From Hormoscilla sp. GM7CHS1pb (GTDB lineage Bacteria; Cyanobacteriota; Cyanobacteriia; Cyanobacteriales; Desertifilaceae), in assembly GCA_014323675.1 (NCBI GenBank), contig JACONN010000002.1:992001-1056000 (forward strand): DNA of 64,000 nucleotides, written 5' to 3'. A model generated the notes under the pieces. That model saw nothing but the letters and a program-made list of their open reading frames with translations. It made no database searches and was not told the DNA's origin. The first letter of the stretch is position 1. Each line of letters begins with the position of its first letter. This document shows, piece after piece, positions 26,209 through 34,731 of the stretch. The translations under genes and the position numbers were made by a program.

Positions 26209-27077
26209 TCAATTTCCTCAAAAATCCTTGGTAATTTGTTATTGGTAATGGGTTCCTCTGTCTTCTTACTCATTACCAAAACCCAAAGAAAGCTCTAGTG
26301 CTACCCGCACTTTCTATAAGCACTTAAGCACTCAGTAAAGCATTCCGATGCGAAACTATTTACAGTTTCCTCATTCCACATTGACAATTCTTAAAAATAT
26401 ATCCGCTATCACCACCGAACTCATACCATTTTGGAAAAAAAATGCTATAGCAAGCCTCAATGTGTTGCGCAATATGGGTCTGCTGAAATCCTTGCCCTGC
26501 AAGGGTTTCAGCGCTGATTCCCCATGGGAATTGCACAAATGATTTAGGAGCACTATACAACGCCGCTTAATCTAAATGCTATTAGTCGGTTTTAACTGAG
26601 ATCTTGCACCATTCTCGATTAGCCTCATGGCCCGCCGTGGGTTAAAACCCACGGCTAAGAGCTGAAGTGGGTTAAAACCCACTGAAAGCCTTATGGAAAA
26701 GGTATTTTACCTTCGTTTTACCCTCGTTCCCTGGCGGGAGCCAGGGAACGAGTTATCGAGGCGGAGCCTCTAGTTGAGAATGGTGCAAGATATGAGTTTT
26801 AACCGACTTTAGCTATGACGCCGGGGTTTTAACCCCCGGCTGGATGACAGCGAAGTGAGGGAATTTCTCGCACAGAATTGTAGCAACCTTTTTTCCAAAA
26901 TGGTATCACACATTTCCAGTCCCGAATTGGTAGCAGACAAGATTTGATGAATTAATTTGTACAATTCCTTGCGATCGGGCCTGGGGAGCATCCAAGGCTT
27001 TGATAACTTGCCATTATAGCCTGTCGATTACCTTTGCCAATGATTTTAGGCTAATGGATCGCGAATTAATTAGCAAG
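26209..27077. other. 869-bp gene-free stretch upstream of rne
   Basis: Lies between the start of rne and the end of the radical SAM gene, both minus. No gene is supported. It contains the repeat block described at 26423-26906. The first 140 bp next to rne are AT-rich and would carry the rne promoter and leader. Confidence 0.5.
26423..26906. mobile_element. Possible 484-bp MITE with ATACCATTTTGGAAAAAA ends
   Basis: ATACCATTTTGGAAAAAA at 26423-26440 and its exact complement at 26889-26906 form 18-bp terminal inverted repeats. The inside is non-coding and holds several small palindromes: GAAATCCTTGCCCTGCAAGG, GCCGTGGGTTAAAACCCACG, AGTGGGTTAAAACCCACT, a CGTTCCC hairpin and GCCGGGGTTTTAACCCCCGG. 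It is either a non-autonomous transposon that has collected other repeats or two inverted single repeats. Confidence 0.5.
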
Positions 27078-29669
27078 TTATGAGGCCGCCCCACCTAGTA
27101 TCAACCGACTGCGGTGAATATGCAGTAGAGAAAAGCTGCGGTGGGTAACTTGTTCGAGCATATAAATTACCTCAGCGGGTCGCAACAAGGTGCCGTCATT
27201 GCGGCAGGATCCTCGGTAGCGGAAGACTGCGCTATTCTCTGGGCCTGTCTCGGATATTTCCAATGCTTCCAGGCGCGATCGCAGATTCACCCTTTTGAGC
27301 TTACCAGATTTTGTAGTGCCCTCCAACCATATTACCTCAGTTGCTTTAACCGCTTCAATCCATTCTCTCCAACTTGAATCCGATGCTGCATCTCCAGCAT
27401 CTACTGTAATCAAATATTCTGCTTGGTCCAACTCTCTCGTTGCCAAGAGCATCTTCAAATCTACATCCAATACCTCGTAAACCGGAATCTCTTCAGGTAG
27501 TTGCGCTACCAACTTTTCGCGAAAAGTTTCCACCGACATGGGTTCTGTCAGTTCAAACTCCGCGATCTCGCCACTGCTGGTTGCCCCCAAAGGCAAAGCA
27601 GAAGCTATCATAATCCTCGGTCCCGGATGGTATCCCCCAGTATAGGCGATCGGGAGTGAGGCTCGTCGCACCGCCCGATCGAACATGCGCACTAAATCTA
27701 AATGGCTAACCAGGGCCATATCTCCCTGCTTGCCAAACCAGACCCGCAACCGCTGTTGTTTTTCTTGGTTGGGAGTATAGTGGCCGGCAAATTCCGGTAT
27801 TGGAGGGGGCTTGATAACAATATTATGACCAAAATCTGTGCCACAAACACCACAGTGAGAACATCCCTCAAAGGAACAGTCTGGAACAGTCGCTGCGGCC
27901 AAAGCTTTTTGGAAATCAGCTTTTAACCATTGCTTATCTATCCCCGTATCTATGTGGTCCCAAGGCAAAGGAATGTCCAGATCCCCTTGTTCCCCCTCGC
28001 AGGCATTCCATTCCCCCCGTTCCACCTGCCGGTATTTCCAACTCAGACCCGCCTCATCTATTGCTTCCGTCCAAGCTGCGAAAGCGCGGTCTAAGCTTTC
28101 CCACCAGGCATCCATGCCAGCCCCCAGTTCCCAAGCCCGACGTACTACCGGTCCTAAGCGGCGATCGGCCCTACCGAGAAAATCTTCCATGGCCGAGAGT
28201 CTGACATCGGTGAAATTCACCTTCAGGCCCTTCATGGACTGAAACTCTGCCCGCAGTAACTCCTGCTTCCGTTCCAACTCAGCGGTTGACACTGAATGCC
28301 ACTGAAAAGGCGTATGGGGTTTGGGGGTAAAGTTAGAAATCGTCAGATTAACCAGTAGGCGTTTTCTACCCCGACCGCGACATTCCTGCTGTAACCACCG
28401 GACCGTCTCGGCAATTCCCAATACATCTACATCCGTTTCACCGGGCAACCCGATCATAAAGTATAGCTTAACTTTATCCCAGCCTTGCTCGTAGGCAGTT
28501 TTCACCCCTCTGAGCAATTCTGCATTAGTCAAGCCTTTGTTAATGATATCCCGCATCCGCTGGGTGCCTGCTTCCGGCGCAAAGGTCAGGCCGCTAGTCC
28601 GGGTACCCCCGATGATTTTAGCAATGTTTTCGTCAAATCTGTCTACCCGCTGGCTGGGCAGGGACAGGGAAATATTTTTATCTTTGAGCCGATTTTTGAT
28701 TTCCATGCCCACTGCTGGCAATGCCAGATAGTCCGAACAACTGAGGGACAGGAGGGAAAACTCATTGTAACCCGTCTTTAGCATGCCCCGTTCTACTGCC
28801 TCTACTACCTTGTCCGGTGCCACATCTCGCGCCGGTCTGGTCAGCATCCCCGGTTGGCAGAAACGACAGCCCCGAGTACAGCCCCGCCGCACCTCGATCG
28901 TCAGCCTGTCGTGGACTGTTTCTCCATAGGGAACCAGTCCTATTGAGTATTCTGGCATGGGAGTGGCTACTCGCCGCAGGATCCGCTTGGGTACATCCGC
29001 ACGGTTGGGATGGACCGAACCATCTGGGGCCATGTCGTAAAACTCAGGTATATATACACCATTTACTTGGGCCAAGTCTAGCAATAGTGCTTCCCGGTCC
29101 AGGGAGCGAGTTTTACCTGCTGCTAATACATTACCTATTTCTGGTAGCAGTTCTTCCCCATCTCCCAGGGCGATGAAGTCCAGGAAGTCGGCGTAGGGTT
29201 CTGGGTTAGAGGTTGCCGTTGGGCCACCGGCAAATATGAGGGGATAGTTCCCCTGTCGCCGTTCTTGCCAGGTGAGGGGTATGCCCGCCAGGTCCAGCAT
29301 TTCCAGGATGTTCGTGGCACCCAGTTCGTAGCTGAGGCTAAATCCGATAATATCAAAGTCCCTCAGCGAACGGCGGGACTCCACTGCAAATAGCGGTGTT
29401 TGGGTGCTGCGCAGTTTTGCTGCTAGGTCTGGTGCCGGCAGATATGCCCGATCGCACAGTTGGCGAGGCATAGCATTCAAAATATTGTAGAGGATGACAT
29501 GCCCGAGACTGGAAGCGCCCACCTCATATAAATCTGGATAAGTCAGCACCCAGTACACATCTGCCGAGTTCCAAGGCTTGTGAACTGAGTTTAATTCATT
29601 TCCCAGGTAACGACTTGGCTTAATTATCTCTGGGGTCAATAACTTTTCGACTGGGACTGCCACGAACAA
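27078..29669 (-). CDS. TIGR03960-type radical SAM protein with a C-terminal TIGR03936 domain
   Basis: 863 residues. An N-terminal cobalamin-binding-like Rossmann part (DVYWVLTYPDLYEVGASSLG), then the radical SAM core with the 4Fe-4S ligand motif RGCTRGCRFCQPGM, and from about residue 625 a separate domain (RVWFGKQGDMALVSHLDLVR) that is a stand-alone protein in other bacteria. In Gram-positive bacteria and cyanobacteria this gene is often next to rne/rng, as here, and a role in RNA or ribosome modification has been suggested; the reaction is not known to me. It reads in the same direction as rne, upstream of it. Confidence 0.9.
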   Translation of the reverse strand: MFVAVPVEKLLTPEIIKPSRYLGNELNSVHKPWNSADVYWVLTYPDLYEVGASSLGHVILYNILNAMPRQLCDRAYLPAPDLAAKLRSTQTPLFAVESRRSLRDFDIIGFSLSYELGATNILEMLDLAGIPLTWQERRQGNYPLIFAGGPTATSNPEPYADFLDFIALGDGEELLPEIGNVLAAGKTRSLDREALLLDLAQVNGVYIPEFYDMAPDGSVHPNRADVPKRILRRVATPMPEYSIGLVPYGETVHDRLTIEVRRGCTRGCRFCQPGMLTRPARDVAPDKVVEAVERGMLKTGYNEFSLLSLSCSDYLALPAVGMEIKNRLKDKNISLSLPSQRVDRFDENIAKIIGGTRTSGLTFAPEAGTQRMRDIINKGLTNAELLRGVKTAYEQGWDKVKLYFMIGLPGETDVDVLGIAETVRWLQQECRGRGRKRLLVNLTISNFTPKPHTPFQWHSVSTAELERKQELLRAEFQSMKGLKVNFTDVRLSAMEDFLGRADRRLGPVVRRAWELGAGMDAWWESLDRAFAAWTEAIDEAGLSWKYRQVERGEWNACEGEQGDLDIPLPWDHIDTGIDKQWLKADFQKALAAATVPDCSFEGCSHCGVCGTDFGHNIVIKPPPIPEFAGHYTPNQEKQQRLRVWFGKQGDMALVSHLDLVRMFDRAVRRASLPIAYTGGYHPGPRIMIASALPLGATSSGEIAEFELTEPMSVETFREKLVAQLPEEIPVYEVLDVDLKMLLATRELDQAEYLITVDAGDAASDSSWREWIEAVKATEVIWLEGTTKSGKLKRVNLRSRLEALEISETGPENSAVFRYRGSCRNDGTLLRPAEVIYMLEQVTHRSFSLLHIHRSRLILGGAAS

Positions 29670-29985
29670 ACCTCACTACTCTCTCACTATCATAGCTGCA
29701 CCGAACGAGTTGCACCTACCGGTTCTACTTGACTTGGTGCTTTTGGTCCAGTTTAGCTATTCTAGTCTATTTTCTACGGCCTGGGCCCTGTTTATCGGCA
29801 AGGGGTCTGCCGACCAGTCATGAGGCCCTCCTGCCGATGTCTTGTATTGCATGCTACTGCAACTCCCTCCATTTTACCACATAATCTTCTTTAATTCTCT
29901 GTTTTCTGTGATGAACATCACTTTATATCTCCGCAATAGATCACGTTTAATGGCAATTATTCAGGAGATAATTTAAGTATAGCAA
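29670..29985. other. Intergenic region between divergent genes
   Basis: 316 bp between the divergent radical SAM gene and the first small-protein gene. No gene or strong repeat is seen. AT-rich stretches (29880-29985) include possible promoters for the rightward small gene. Confidence 0.5.
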
Positions 29986-30021
29986 GAAGATTATTTTAGT
30001 AAATGAGTTGGGATTTTTACC

Positions 30022-30216
30022 ATGAAAGCGACAGGTGTTATTCGTCAGCTAGTAGAACGAGTCCTTTACATCAAGAAACTTACCCCTGAGATCGAGAATG
30101 AAATTAATACCGAACTGACGCGACTTGGTTATATCTCTGATCTTGATTACGAGGCCCTGGAACGGATGATGTCTGAGATGGACGCTGGTCGGATTCAATT
30201 AGTACCTAGCCCATAA
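30022..30216 (+). CDS. Small 64-residue protein, copy 1, function unknown
   Basis: MKATGVIRQLVERVLYIKKL then TPEIENEINTELTRLGYISD then LDYEALERMMSEMDAGRIQL. Helical, charged, no membrane segment. I remember very similar small proteins as widespread in cyanobacteria but no function. It is not NblA: the NblA core is absent. It differs from copy 2 at only a few residues (L/V, R/L, S/A). Confidence 0.82.
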   Translation: MKATGVIRQLVERVLYIKKLTPEIENEINTELTRLGYISDLDYEALERMMSEMDAGRIQLVPSP

Positions 30217-30341
30217 TCGAGAGCGCATGTAATATTGGTGAGAGTTTGTGATTGTAAATTAATTTCGCTCTCAAGCAATCAGGGTGCTAAACATATTCAT
30301 GTCTGGAAGATTATTTTAGTAAATGAGTTGGGATTTTTACC

Positions 30342-30536
30342 ATGAAAGCGACAGGTGTTATTCGTCAGCTAGTAGAACGAGTCCTTTACATCAAGAAACT
30401 TACCCCTGAGATCGAGAATGAAATTAATACCGAACTGACGCGACTGGGTTATATCTCTGATGTTGATTACGAGGCCCTGGAACTGATGATGGCTGAGATG
30501 GATGCTGGTCGGATTCAATTAGTACCTAGCCCATAA
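30342..30536 (+). CDS. Small 64-residue protein, copy 2, function unknown
   Basis: Second copy, with DVDYEALELMMAEMDAGRIQ in the C-terminal part. The leader of 34 bp before the ATG is identical to that of copy 1. The amino-acid differences are conservative, which suggests that both are kept under selection. Confidence 0.82.
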   Translation: MKATGVIRQLVERVLYIKKLTPEIENEINTELTRLGYISDVDYEALELMMAEMDAGRIQLVPSP

Positions 30537-30677
30537 GCTAGATAGCAGGTAATATTGATGAGAGTTTTGGGTGGGAAATTATTTTCGCTCTCAAGCAATC
30601 AGGGTGCTAAAATTAGTGATGTCTGGGGGGAAAAATCTTGTGAATATAATTATTTTCATGCTGGCAAATATGGGGAA

Positions 30678-31034
30678 TTATTGAAAAACCTTTTGGTGGT
30701 CAAGCCAAACTTGCTCGACAAAGGCTCTGAGTTGTTGAGCAGCTGGTGGTGGTCCTAGCTTATCGGTCTGGTGAACTTCCAGCTGGACTAGCAGGGGAAT
30801 GACTTCGGTATCCAGGGCTGGCCGGAATAAAGCTATGGGCCAAAGTAAATCGGCACCATTACGCATGTCGTACAAGGTTGGCGTTTCGCTGGGATTGAGG
30901 CTAGCATCGGCAAGCATGAGGGGGCGCACCCAGGCTAGCTGGCGAGATTTGACTATTTGGATTACTTCTGCATACAGCCTGGCGCCCCCTGATTCTAGGT
31001 AGAGGATCTCTAGGGGCTGAAATTCGCGATTCAT
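30678..31034 (-). CDS. Conserved cyanobacterial protein of unknown function
   Basis: 118 residues from the ATG at 31034 (a GTG at 31040 is also possible). LEILYLESGGARLYAEVIQI, then RQLAWVRPLMLA, then DLLWPIALFRPALDTEVIPL. The pattern of a short beta-rich domain with WVRPL and LWP-FRPALDTEV motifs is one I recall from many cyanobacteria without any assigned function. It is convergent with the small duplicated genes. Confidence 0.65.
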   Translation of the reverse strand: MNREFQPLEILYLESGGARLYAEVIQIVKSRQLAWVRPLMLADASLNPSETPTLYDMRNGADLLWPIALFRPALDTEVIPLLVQLEVHQTDKLGPPPAAQQLRAFVEQVWLDHQKVFQ

Positions 31035-31329
31035 CTTCACTGTTTCTGATGTCTCGTCGGGGTAACCCCCTGTGGGACTGTGATTTCCGGTTATATCGAT
31101 TAATGTACCGCAAATATCTGTCAGATCCCATAATTGAATGCTATAAAAAATATTAAGTTAATCCCGATCGCCATGGGAGTGATTCCACCTCCAAGCTGTA
31201 AATGTCTTAGTGGTGAACAGCTATTACCATAAAAAGATTATTATGTCAACCGCTAAAAGACGGCAAGCCGCAGGGTGGGACCCGATGGCGCGATCGCATG
31301 ACATTTGAGACTCAAAGAGGTGAAGCATT

Positions 31330-31611
31330 ATGTCGGTACAAACTCTAGAGAAGCCAAAGACTACTCGTAAACTTGCCCCCCGCTATCGGGTACTACTCCA
31401 TAACGACGACTTCCACCGTATAGATTATGTGGTGGAGGTGTTGCTGAAGACGGTCAGCAGTCTGACTGAACCCCAGGCTGTCAGTATTACGATGGAAGCC
31501 CACAATAATGGGATTGCTTTGGTGATAGTCTGTGCCCTGGAACATGCTGAGTTCTATTGCGAAAATTTGAAGCTTCACGGCCTGACCAGTACCATTGAAC
31601 CAGAGGACTAG
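31330..31611 (+). CDS. clpS: ClpS adaptor protein
   Basis: 93 residues with the conserved RYRVLLHNDDFHRIDYVVEV motif; the NDD acidic patch binds the N-terminal residue of N-degron substrates and the adaptor passes them to ClpAP/ClpCP. An SD-like AGAGGTGAAG lies 5-12 bp upstream of the ATG. Its last codons overlap the start region of the CPBP protease gene. Confidence 0.94.
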   Translation: MSVQTLEKPKTTRKLAPRYRVLLHNDDFHRIDYVVEVLLKTVSSLTEPQAVSITMEAHNNGIALVIVCALEHAEFYCENLKLHGLTSTIEPED

Positions 31612-32443
31612 CCATTTAGCTGGCTATCCGGCCCCGGTGCGGATGGCTATCTTCCTGTTGATTTTACTGTTGCTTTGGGTTCCCCTGGCAGCACCCATTT
31701 ATCTATGGGTGGGCGATCGCAATGGGGTCAGCATCATCACGATGGCCCTGCTGTACGGGGAATTTATCTTTCTAGTCAGGCTGTGGGGTAAGAGGGTTTA
31801 CGGACAACCCCGGGTATTGCAGGGCTATGGTCTGAAATTAACTAGACAGAATGGTTTAGAACTGCTAGCAGGACTCGGCCTGGGCCTGGTTAGCATCCTG
31901 TCTATGTTGACTGTCAAGGAACTCCTGGGTTGGCTTTCTTGGCGGCTACCCAGTACATTCCGGCCAGTAATAATTCCCGAAGGGTTACTGGTGGGTTTGG
32001 CAGTGGGCTTTGCGGAAGAGTTGTGCTTCCGAGGCTGGCTGCTGGATGAGTTACAGAGAGATTATAGGATGGAGGCGTCACTCTGGCTTGACGCTTTTTT
32101 ATTTGCCCTGCTGCACTTTATTAAACCACTTGCGGAGATGATCCGGACAGGGGCCCAGTTTCCGGGTTTGCTGCTGCTGGGGTTGAATTTGGTTTGGGCG
32201 AAACGTTCTACTCGCGGACGCCTCGGTTTCCCGATCGGTCTCCACGGGGGGTTAGTTTGGGGCTATTATATCGTTAATGTCGGTCAGTTGCTGGCCTATT
32301 CTCCACAAGTCCCTACCTGGGTAACTGGTATTGATGGTAATCCTTTGGCTGGGTTGGTGGGGTTGATCTCTTTGGGCGCGATCGCTTTTTTTCTAAGGAT
32401 GATATCTAGGCGATACAATGCCACCCACAGACCACCACCTTGA
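31595..32443 (+). CDS. CPBP-family intramembrane metalloprotease
   Basis: Up to 282 residues, seven or eight hydrophobic segments. The CPBP (CaaX protease/bacteriocin-processing, Abi) motifs are all present: FAEELCFRGWLLDEL (EExxxR), ALLHF and GLHGGLVWGYY. In bacteria these membrane proteases process or degrade membrane proteins; the substrate is unknown. The start may be the TTG at 31595, overlapping clpS, or the ATG at 31643 just before the first membrane segment. The overlap suggests a clpS-CPBP operon. Confidence 0.85.
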   Translation: MNQRTSHLAGYPAPVRMAIFLLILLLLWVPLAAPIYLWVGDRNGVSIITMALLYGEFIFLVRLWGKRVYGQPRVLQGYGLKLTRQNGLELLAGLGLGLVSILSMLTVKELLGWLSWRLPSTFRPVIIPEGLLVGLAVGFAEELCFRGWLLDELQRDYRMEASLWLDAFLFALLHFIKPLAEMIRTGAQFPGLLLLGLNLVWAKRSTRGRLGFPIGLHGGLVWGYYIVNVGQLLAYSPQVPTWVTGIDGNPLAGLVGLISLGAIAFFLRMISRRYNATHRPPP

Positions 32444-32486
32444 CGTTCTCATTATCACCTGATATAATCTACAGTATATCTCACAG

Positions 32487-32550
32487 TTACCAGAGAGGAT
32501 AACATGGAAGAAGTTAAGCCTTACTCTAAGCATCCTAACTTACGGACCCT
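32487..32550. repeat. First copy of an imperfect ~65-bp direct repeat
   Basis: ACCAGAGAGGATAACATGGA and the following AGTTAAGCCTTACTCTAAGC up to TTACGGACCCT. The second copy (about 33168-33231) begins ACCAGAGAGTATAACATGGA. The two flank the DUF433/DUF5615 pair, a distance of 681 bp. Confidence 0.82.
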
Positions 32551-32566
32551 GGAGGCAACTTGGAAA

Positions 32567-32824
32567 ATGAACTGGCAAGAATACATTCATTCTAATTCTA
32601 ACATTCTGGTAGGCAAGCCTGTCGTGAAAGGAACTCGGCTATCAGTGGAGTTCCTCCTGGGGCTGTTTGCTGCTGGATGGACAGAAACACAAGTGCTGGA
32701 AAGCTATCCAGGATTGACATCTGAAGGTTTACGGGCTGTATTTGCGTTTGCGGCTGACTGTATGCGCGATCTGTCATTTTATGCTATCTCACCAAGGGAG
32801 GATAATGAAGTTTCTGGCGAATGA
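32567..32824 (+). CDS. DUF433 antitoxin of an intact DUF433/DUF5615 pair
   Basis: MNWQEYIHSNSNILVGKPVV, KGTRLSVEFLLGLFAAGWTE, then a short helical end: the classical DUF433 fold of about 85 residues. The start is set at the ATG at 32567, after a GGAGG, although the frame continues upstream through repeated sequence (MEEVKPYSKHPNLRTL) borrowed from the gene at 33185. It overlaps the toxin start by 20 bp. Confidence 0.87.
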   Translation: MNWQEYIHSNSNILVGKPVVKGTRLSVEFLLGLFAAGWTETQVLESYPGLTSEGLRAVFAFAADCMRDLSFYAISPREDNEVSGE

Positions 32825-33203
32825 AAATTTTCCTTTACCTAGTGTAAGGCTTTTGCGCGATCGAGGGATAGATGTCGTATCCGTGCAGGAAGATTCACCG
32901 GGAGTAGAAGATGCAGAAGTTTTGGAACGCGCTGTCCGTGAAGGGCGCTTTATCCTCACTTTCGATCGAGACTACGGTGAATTAATTTACCGACTGGGGA
33001 TGCCCTCTCCCGTTGGTGTTTTATACTTTCGATATCAGTCGAACACACCATATGAACCTGCTGAACACTTACTGTACCTGATAATGGAAGAAAGCATATC
33101 TTTCGAGCACATGTTTACAGTTTTGGATAGAAATATAGTACGTCAACGCCATTACCATAGATCGTATTTACCAGAGAGTATAACATGGAAGAAGTTAAGC
33201 TAA
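32805..33203 (+). CDS. DUF5615 PIN-like toxin, intact
   Basis: 132 residues. MKFLANENFPLPSVRLLRDR (N/E-N metal-binding start), GIDVVSVQEDSPGVEDAEVL and EGRFILTFDRDYGELIYR hold the acidic residues of the PIN-like (Mut7-C) nuclease site. Such proteins are thought to cleave RNA when free. The end is unusual: after RQRHY the frame continues with HRSYLPESITWKKLS, which is the leader and start of the next gene read in another frame. This is the only one of four DUF433/DUF5615 loci in the window with an undamaged toxin. Confidence 0.87.
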   Translation: MKFLANENFPLPSVRLLRDRGIDVVSVQEDSPGVEDAEVLERAVREGRFILTFDRDYGELIYRLGMPSPVGVLYFRYQSNTPYEPAEHLLYLIMEESISFEHMFTVLDRNIVRQRHYHRSYLPESITWKKLS

Positions 33204-33497
33204 TCTCCAAGCATCCTAACTTACGGACCCTCATCGAAGGGGCGATCGCCGCAGCACTGCAATCTCCGGAAGCAGGTATCCGGCGCACGTCCGATCGCGC
33301 AGCGTGGCGCAGCCATTCGCCTGCAAGAATTTGAAGCTAAGTATGAGTTATCTACAGAGGATTTTCTGCGTCGCTTCAACAATAATGAGTTTCAGCATAC
33401 ATTAGATTTTGACGAGTGGATGGGAGAAGCTTGGATGCTGGAAAGTCTACTCAAAGACAAAGATAGAATCAAGGAGATCGAAGACCATAGAGGATAA
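33185..33497 (+). pseudogene. Antitoxin-like small protein interrupted by the 20-bp element
   Basis: MEEVKLISKHPNLRTLIEGA, IAAALQSPEAGIRRTSD, then the frame is lost; it resumes RLQEFEAKYELSTEDFLRRF and DEWMGEAWMLESLLKDKDRI. Removing 22 nt at the 20-bp element (33297-33318) gives a clean 96-residue protein. Such proteins with a FExKYxxxxxxFxxxF segment are common next to small toxin genes in cyanobacteria; no toxin follows here. Total length 313 nt minus 22 is divisible by three, so the insertion is exactly 22. Confidence 0.75.
33297..33316 (+). repeat. 20-bp dispersed element, copy 3 (inside an antitoxin-like gene)
   Basis: GCGCAGCGTGGCGCAGCCAT after GATC. The net insertion is 22 nt, GCAGCGTGGCGCAGCCATTC plus GC, placed after GATCGC; it repeats TCGC at its right end. 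The reading frame of the host gene is restored when it is taken out. Confidence 0.9.
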
Positions 33498-33546
33498 CAT
33501 GAAATGGAGATTGAGATTTAAGCTGCGGGCCTATTCACCAGTAGAC

Positions 33547-33582
33547 CAGAAACCAGGTTTTGCCGGCAAAACCTGGTTTCTT
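33547..33582. repeat. AGAAACCAGG/CCTGGTTTCT hairpin
   Basis: AGAAACCAGGTTTTGCCGGC followed by AAAACCTGGTTTCTT: a nearly perfect hairpin between convergent genes. The stem has CCAGG/CCTGG where other copies have CCCGG/CCGGG, a compensatory change. Confidence 0.8.
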
Positions 33583-33589
33583 AACAATA

Positions 33590-33952
33590 TCAGAGATTAC
33601 CCAACCCAGAAATAATCCGCCTACCCAAGGTTAAGGACTCCCGAGTCTTATTAGCTAAGTCGGGAAATGTATTATCATAATCAGATTGATTGCGATAAAG
33701 GCGCAATCTGTTCAACCTGTTACCGATATTTTTCCGCACTTGTTCTTCGCTATTCCTGAATTGGTCGATCACATACTGGTGGGTGTTTTGGGTGGGAATT
33801 GTCAAACCTTCCCGTTCTTGCAAATAATTTCGGGCCTTGATGAAAGCAGCATAATAGGCGCGACTAATAGCCGATCGCATTTTGGCTTCATCTGTAGTTT
33901 CTTCTGCAAGTTCTTGTGCTAGATGCAAATATTGCGACCAATCAAAACTCAT
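33590..33952 (-). CDS. HEPN-domain protein
   Basis: 120 residues, all helical. Starts WSQYLHLAQELAEETTDEAK, then RSAISRAYYAAFIKARNYLQ (typical HEPN helix 1-2) and ends RLRLYRNQSDYDNTFPDLAN, where R-x4-6-H of RNase-active HEPN is represented by RNQSDYD. HEPN proteins are usually toxins or ribonucleases kept in check by a partner. The gene starts 3 bp after the stop of the upstream gene (33956-34555), so these two are probably a pair. Confidence 0.78.
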   Translation of the reverse strand: MSFDWSQYLHLAQELAEETTDEAKMRSAISRAYYAAFIKARNYLQEREGLTIPTQNTHQYVIDQFRNSEEQVRKNIGNRLNRLRLYRNQSDYDNTFPDLANKTRESLTLGRRIISGLGNL

Positions 33953-33955
33953 TTT

Positions 33956-34555
33956 CTACTCAAAACAGATAATCATTTTTCCTTGAGAGCGAGGTTCAGC
34001 ATCGAACCACCAATCATCGTCAATGCGTTCCAGCAGATCGATCCTTTCTTCCGCATCAAGATTTTCCGGTCTGGTAAGAAAGACTGCTAGCTGCGGGTTA
34101 TAAATTTCCGGATCGGTGATATATTGCAGAAACAGCCGTGAGTTGGGAAAATGTTTGCGAATTGGACCGTGGGCTTCTTGTAATAGGGGAACCAGAAATG
34201 GATTTGACTCCAGAAAATCATAGACTGCTTGGGGTTCCTTGAAGCTGTACAACTTTTCTAGAGATTCTATTTCAGTTGGATCGAGGGTTAAATTGGCTAC
34301 GCCGGTGCAAGTTTTGCCGACGTCCCCCGGTTTTTTTACAGCTTTTGCCAGGTTATGCAACTGTGAGAGTGCGTTCTCTTTATCCTCTTCGTCTAGGTTC
34401 GACTCCGATGCGATCGCGTCTTGCAACTGGGCCAGTAATTCCTTAATTCCGGGTTTATGTTTACTCGGTTCTGGGGAGTCTGGCAATGAGGCGATCGCCA
34501 CCGATCCTGTCCCACCTAAGCCAGTGCTTGTTTGCGTGTTTGTCATATCTCTCAC
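33956..34555 (-). CDS. Unknown protein, probable partner of the HEPN gene
   Basis: 199 residues in two parts. The N-terminal part (KHKPGIKELLAQLQDAIASE, then ESNLDEEDKENALSQLHNLA) resembles a helical tail module seen in many cyanobacterial multi-domain proteins. The C-terminal part (AVYDFLESNPFLVPLLQEAH, IYNPQLAVFLTRPENLDAEE, DWWFDA) looks like a degenerate nucleotidyltransferase-like sensor. By context (3 bp before a HEPN gene) it may be the antitoxin, but this is inference. Confidence 0.6.
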   Translation of the reverse strand: MRDMTNTQTSTGLGGTGSVAIASLPDSPEPSKHKPGIKELLAQLQDAIASESNLDEEDKENALSQLHNLAKAVKKPGDVGKTCTGVANLTLDPTEIESLEKLYSFKEPQAVYDFLESNPFLVPLLQEAHGPIRKHFPNSRLFLQYITDPEIYNPQLAVFLTRPENLDAEERIDLLERIDDDWWFDAEPRSQGKMIICFE

Positions 34556-34666
34556 CTCTTTGATATCTCTCTATCTCCATTATATCAGCTTTTGAGCTAG
34601 ATGCAAATATTGCTATCCAAAGCAGCTTTCACTTATTCAATTTTCGAGGAAATTCAATTTTATTTT

Positions 34667-34692
34667 ATCATACATGACAACATGTATGATAA
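34667..34692. promoter_or_regulatory. Perfect 11-bp palindrome with 4-nt loop
   Basis: TATCATACATG (34667-34677), ACAA, CATGTATGATA (34682-34692). It lies about 112 bp upstream of the HEPN-partner gene start and 40 bp past the kinase gene end, both minus. It could be an operator for the HEPN pair or a terminator; no T-tract follows on either strand. Confidence 0.5.
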
Positions 34693-34731
34693 CGACAACT
34701 GTTATGTAAACAGCGCAAAGGAAAGCTAACT

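Larger units (their letters stand above)
29986..30625. repeat. Tandem duplication of a 320-bp unit
   Basis: 29986-30305 and 30306-30625 are copies. GAAGATTATTTTAGTAAATG and the following leader are identical; the coding parts differ at a few bases; the downstream parts (TCGCTCTCAAGCAATCAGGG at both ends) are more diverged. Each copy carries its own leader and a full small gene, so both may be expressed. Confidence 0.92.

Noticed and set aside
30022..30536. The two small proteins as NblA phycobilisome degradation proteins
   Set aside because: Length is similar, but the NblA core sequence is absent; kept as unknown.
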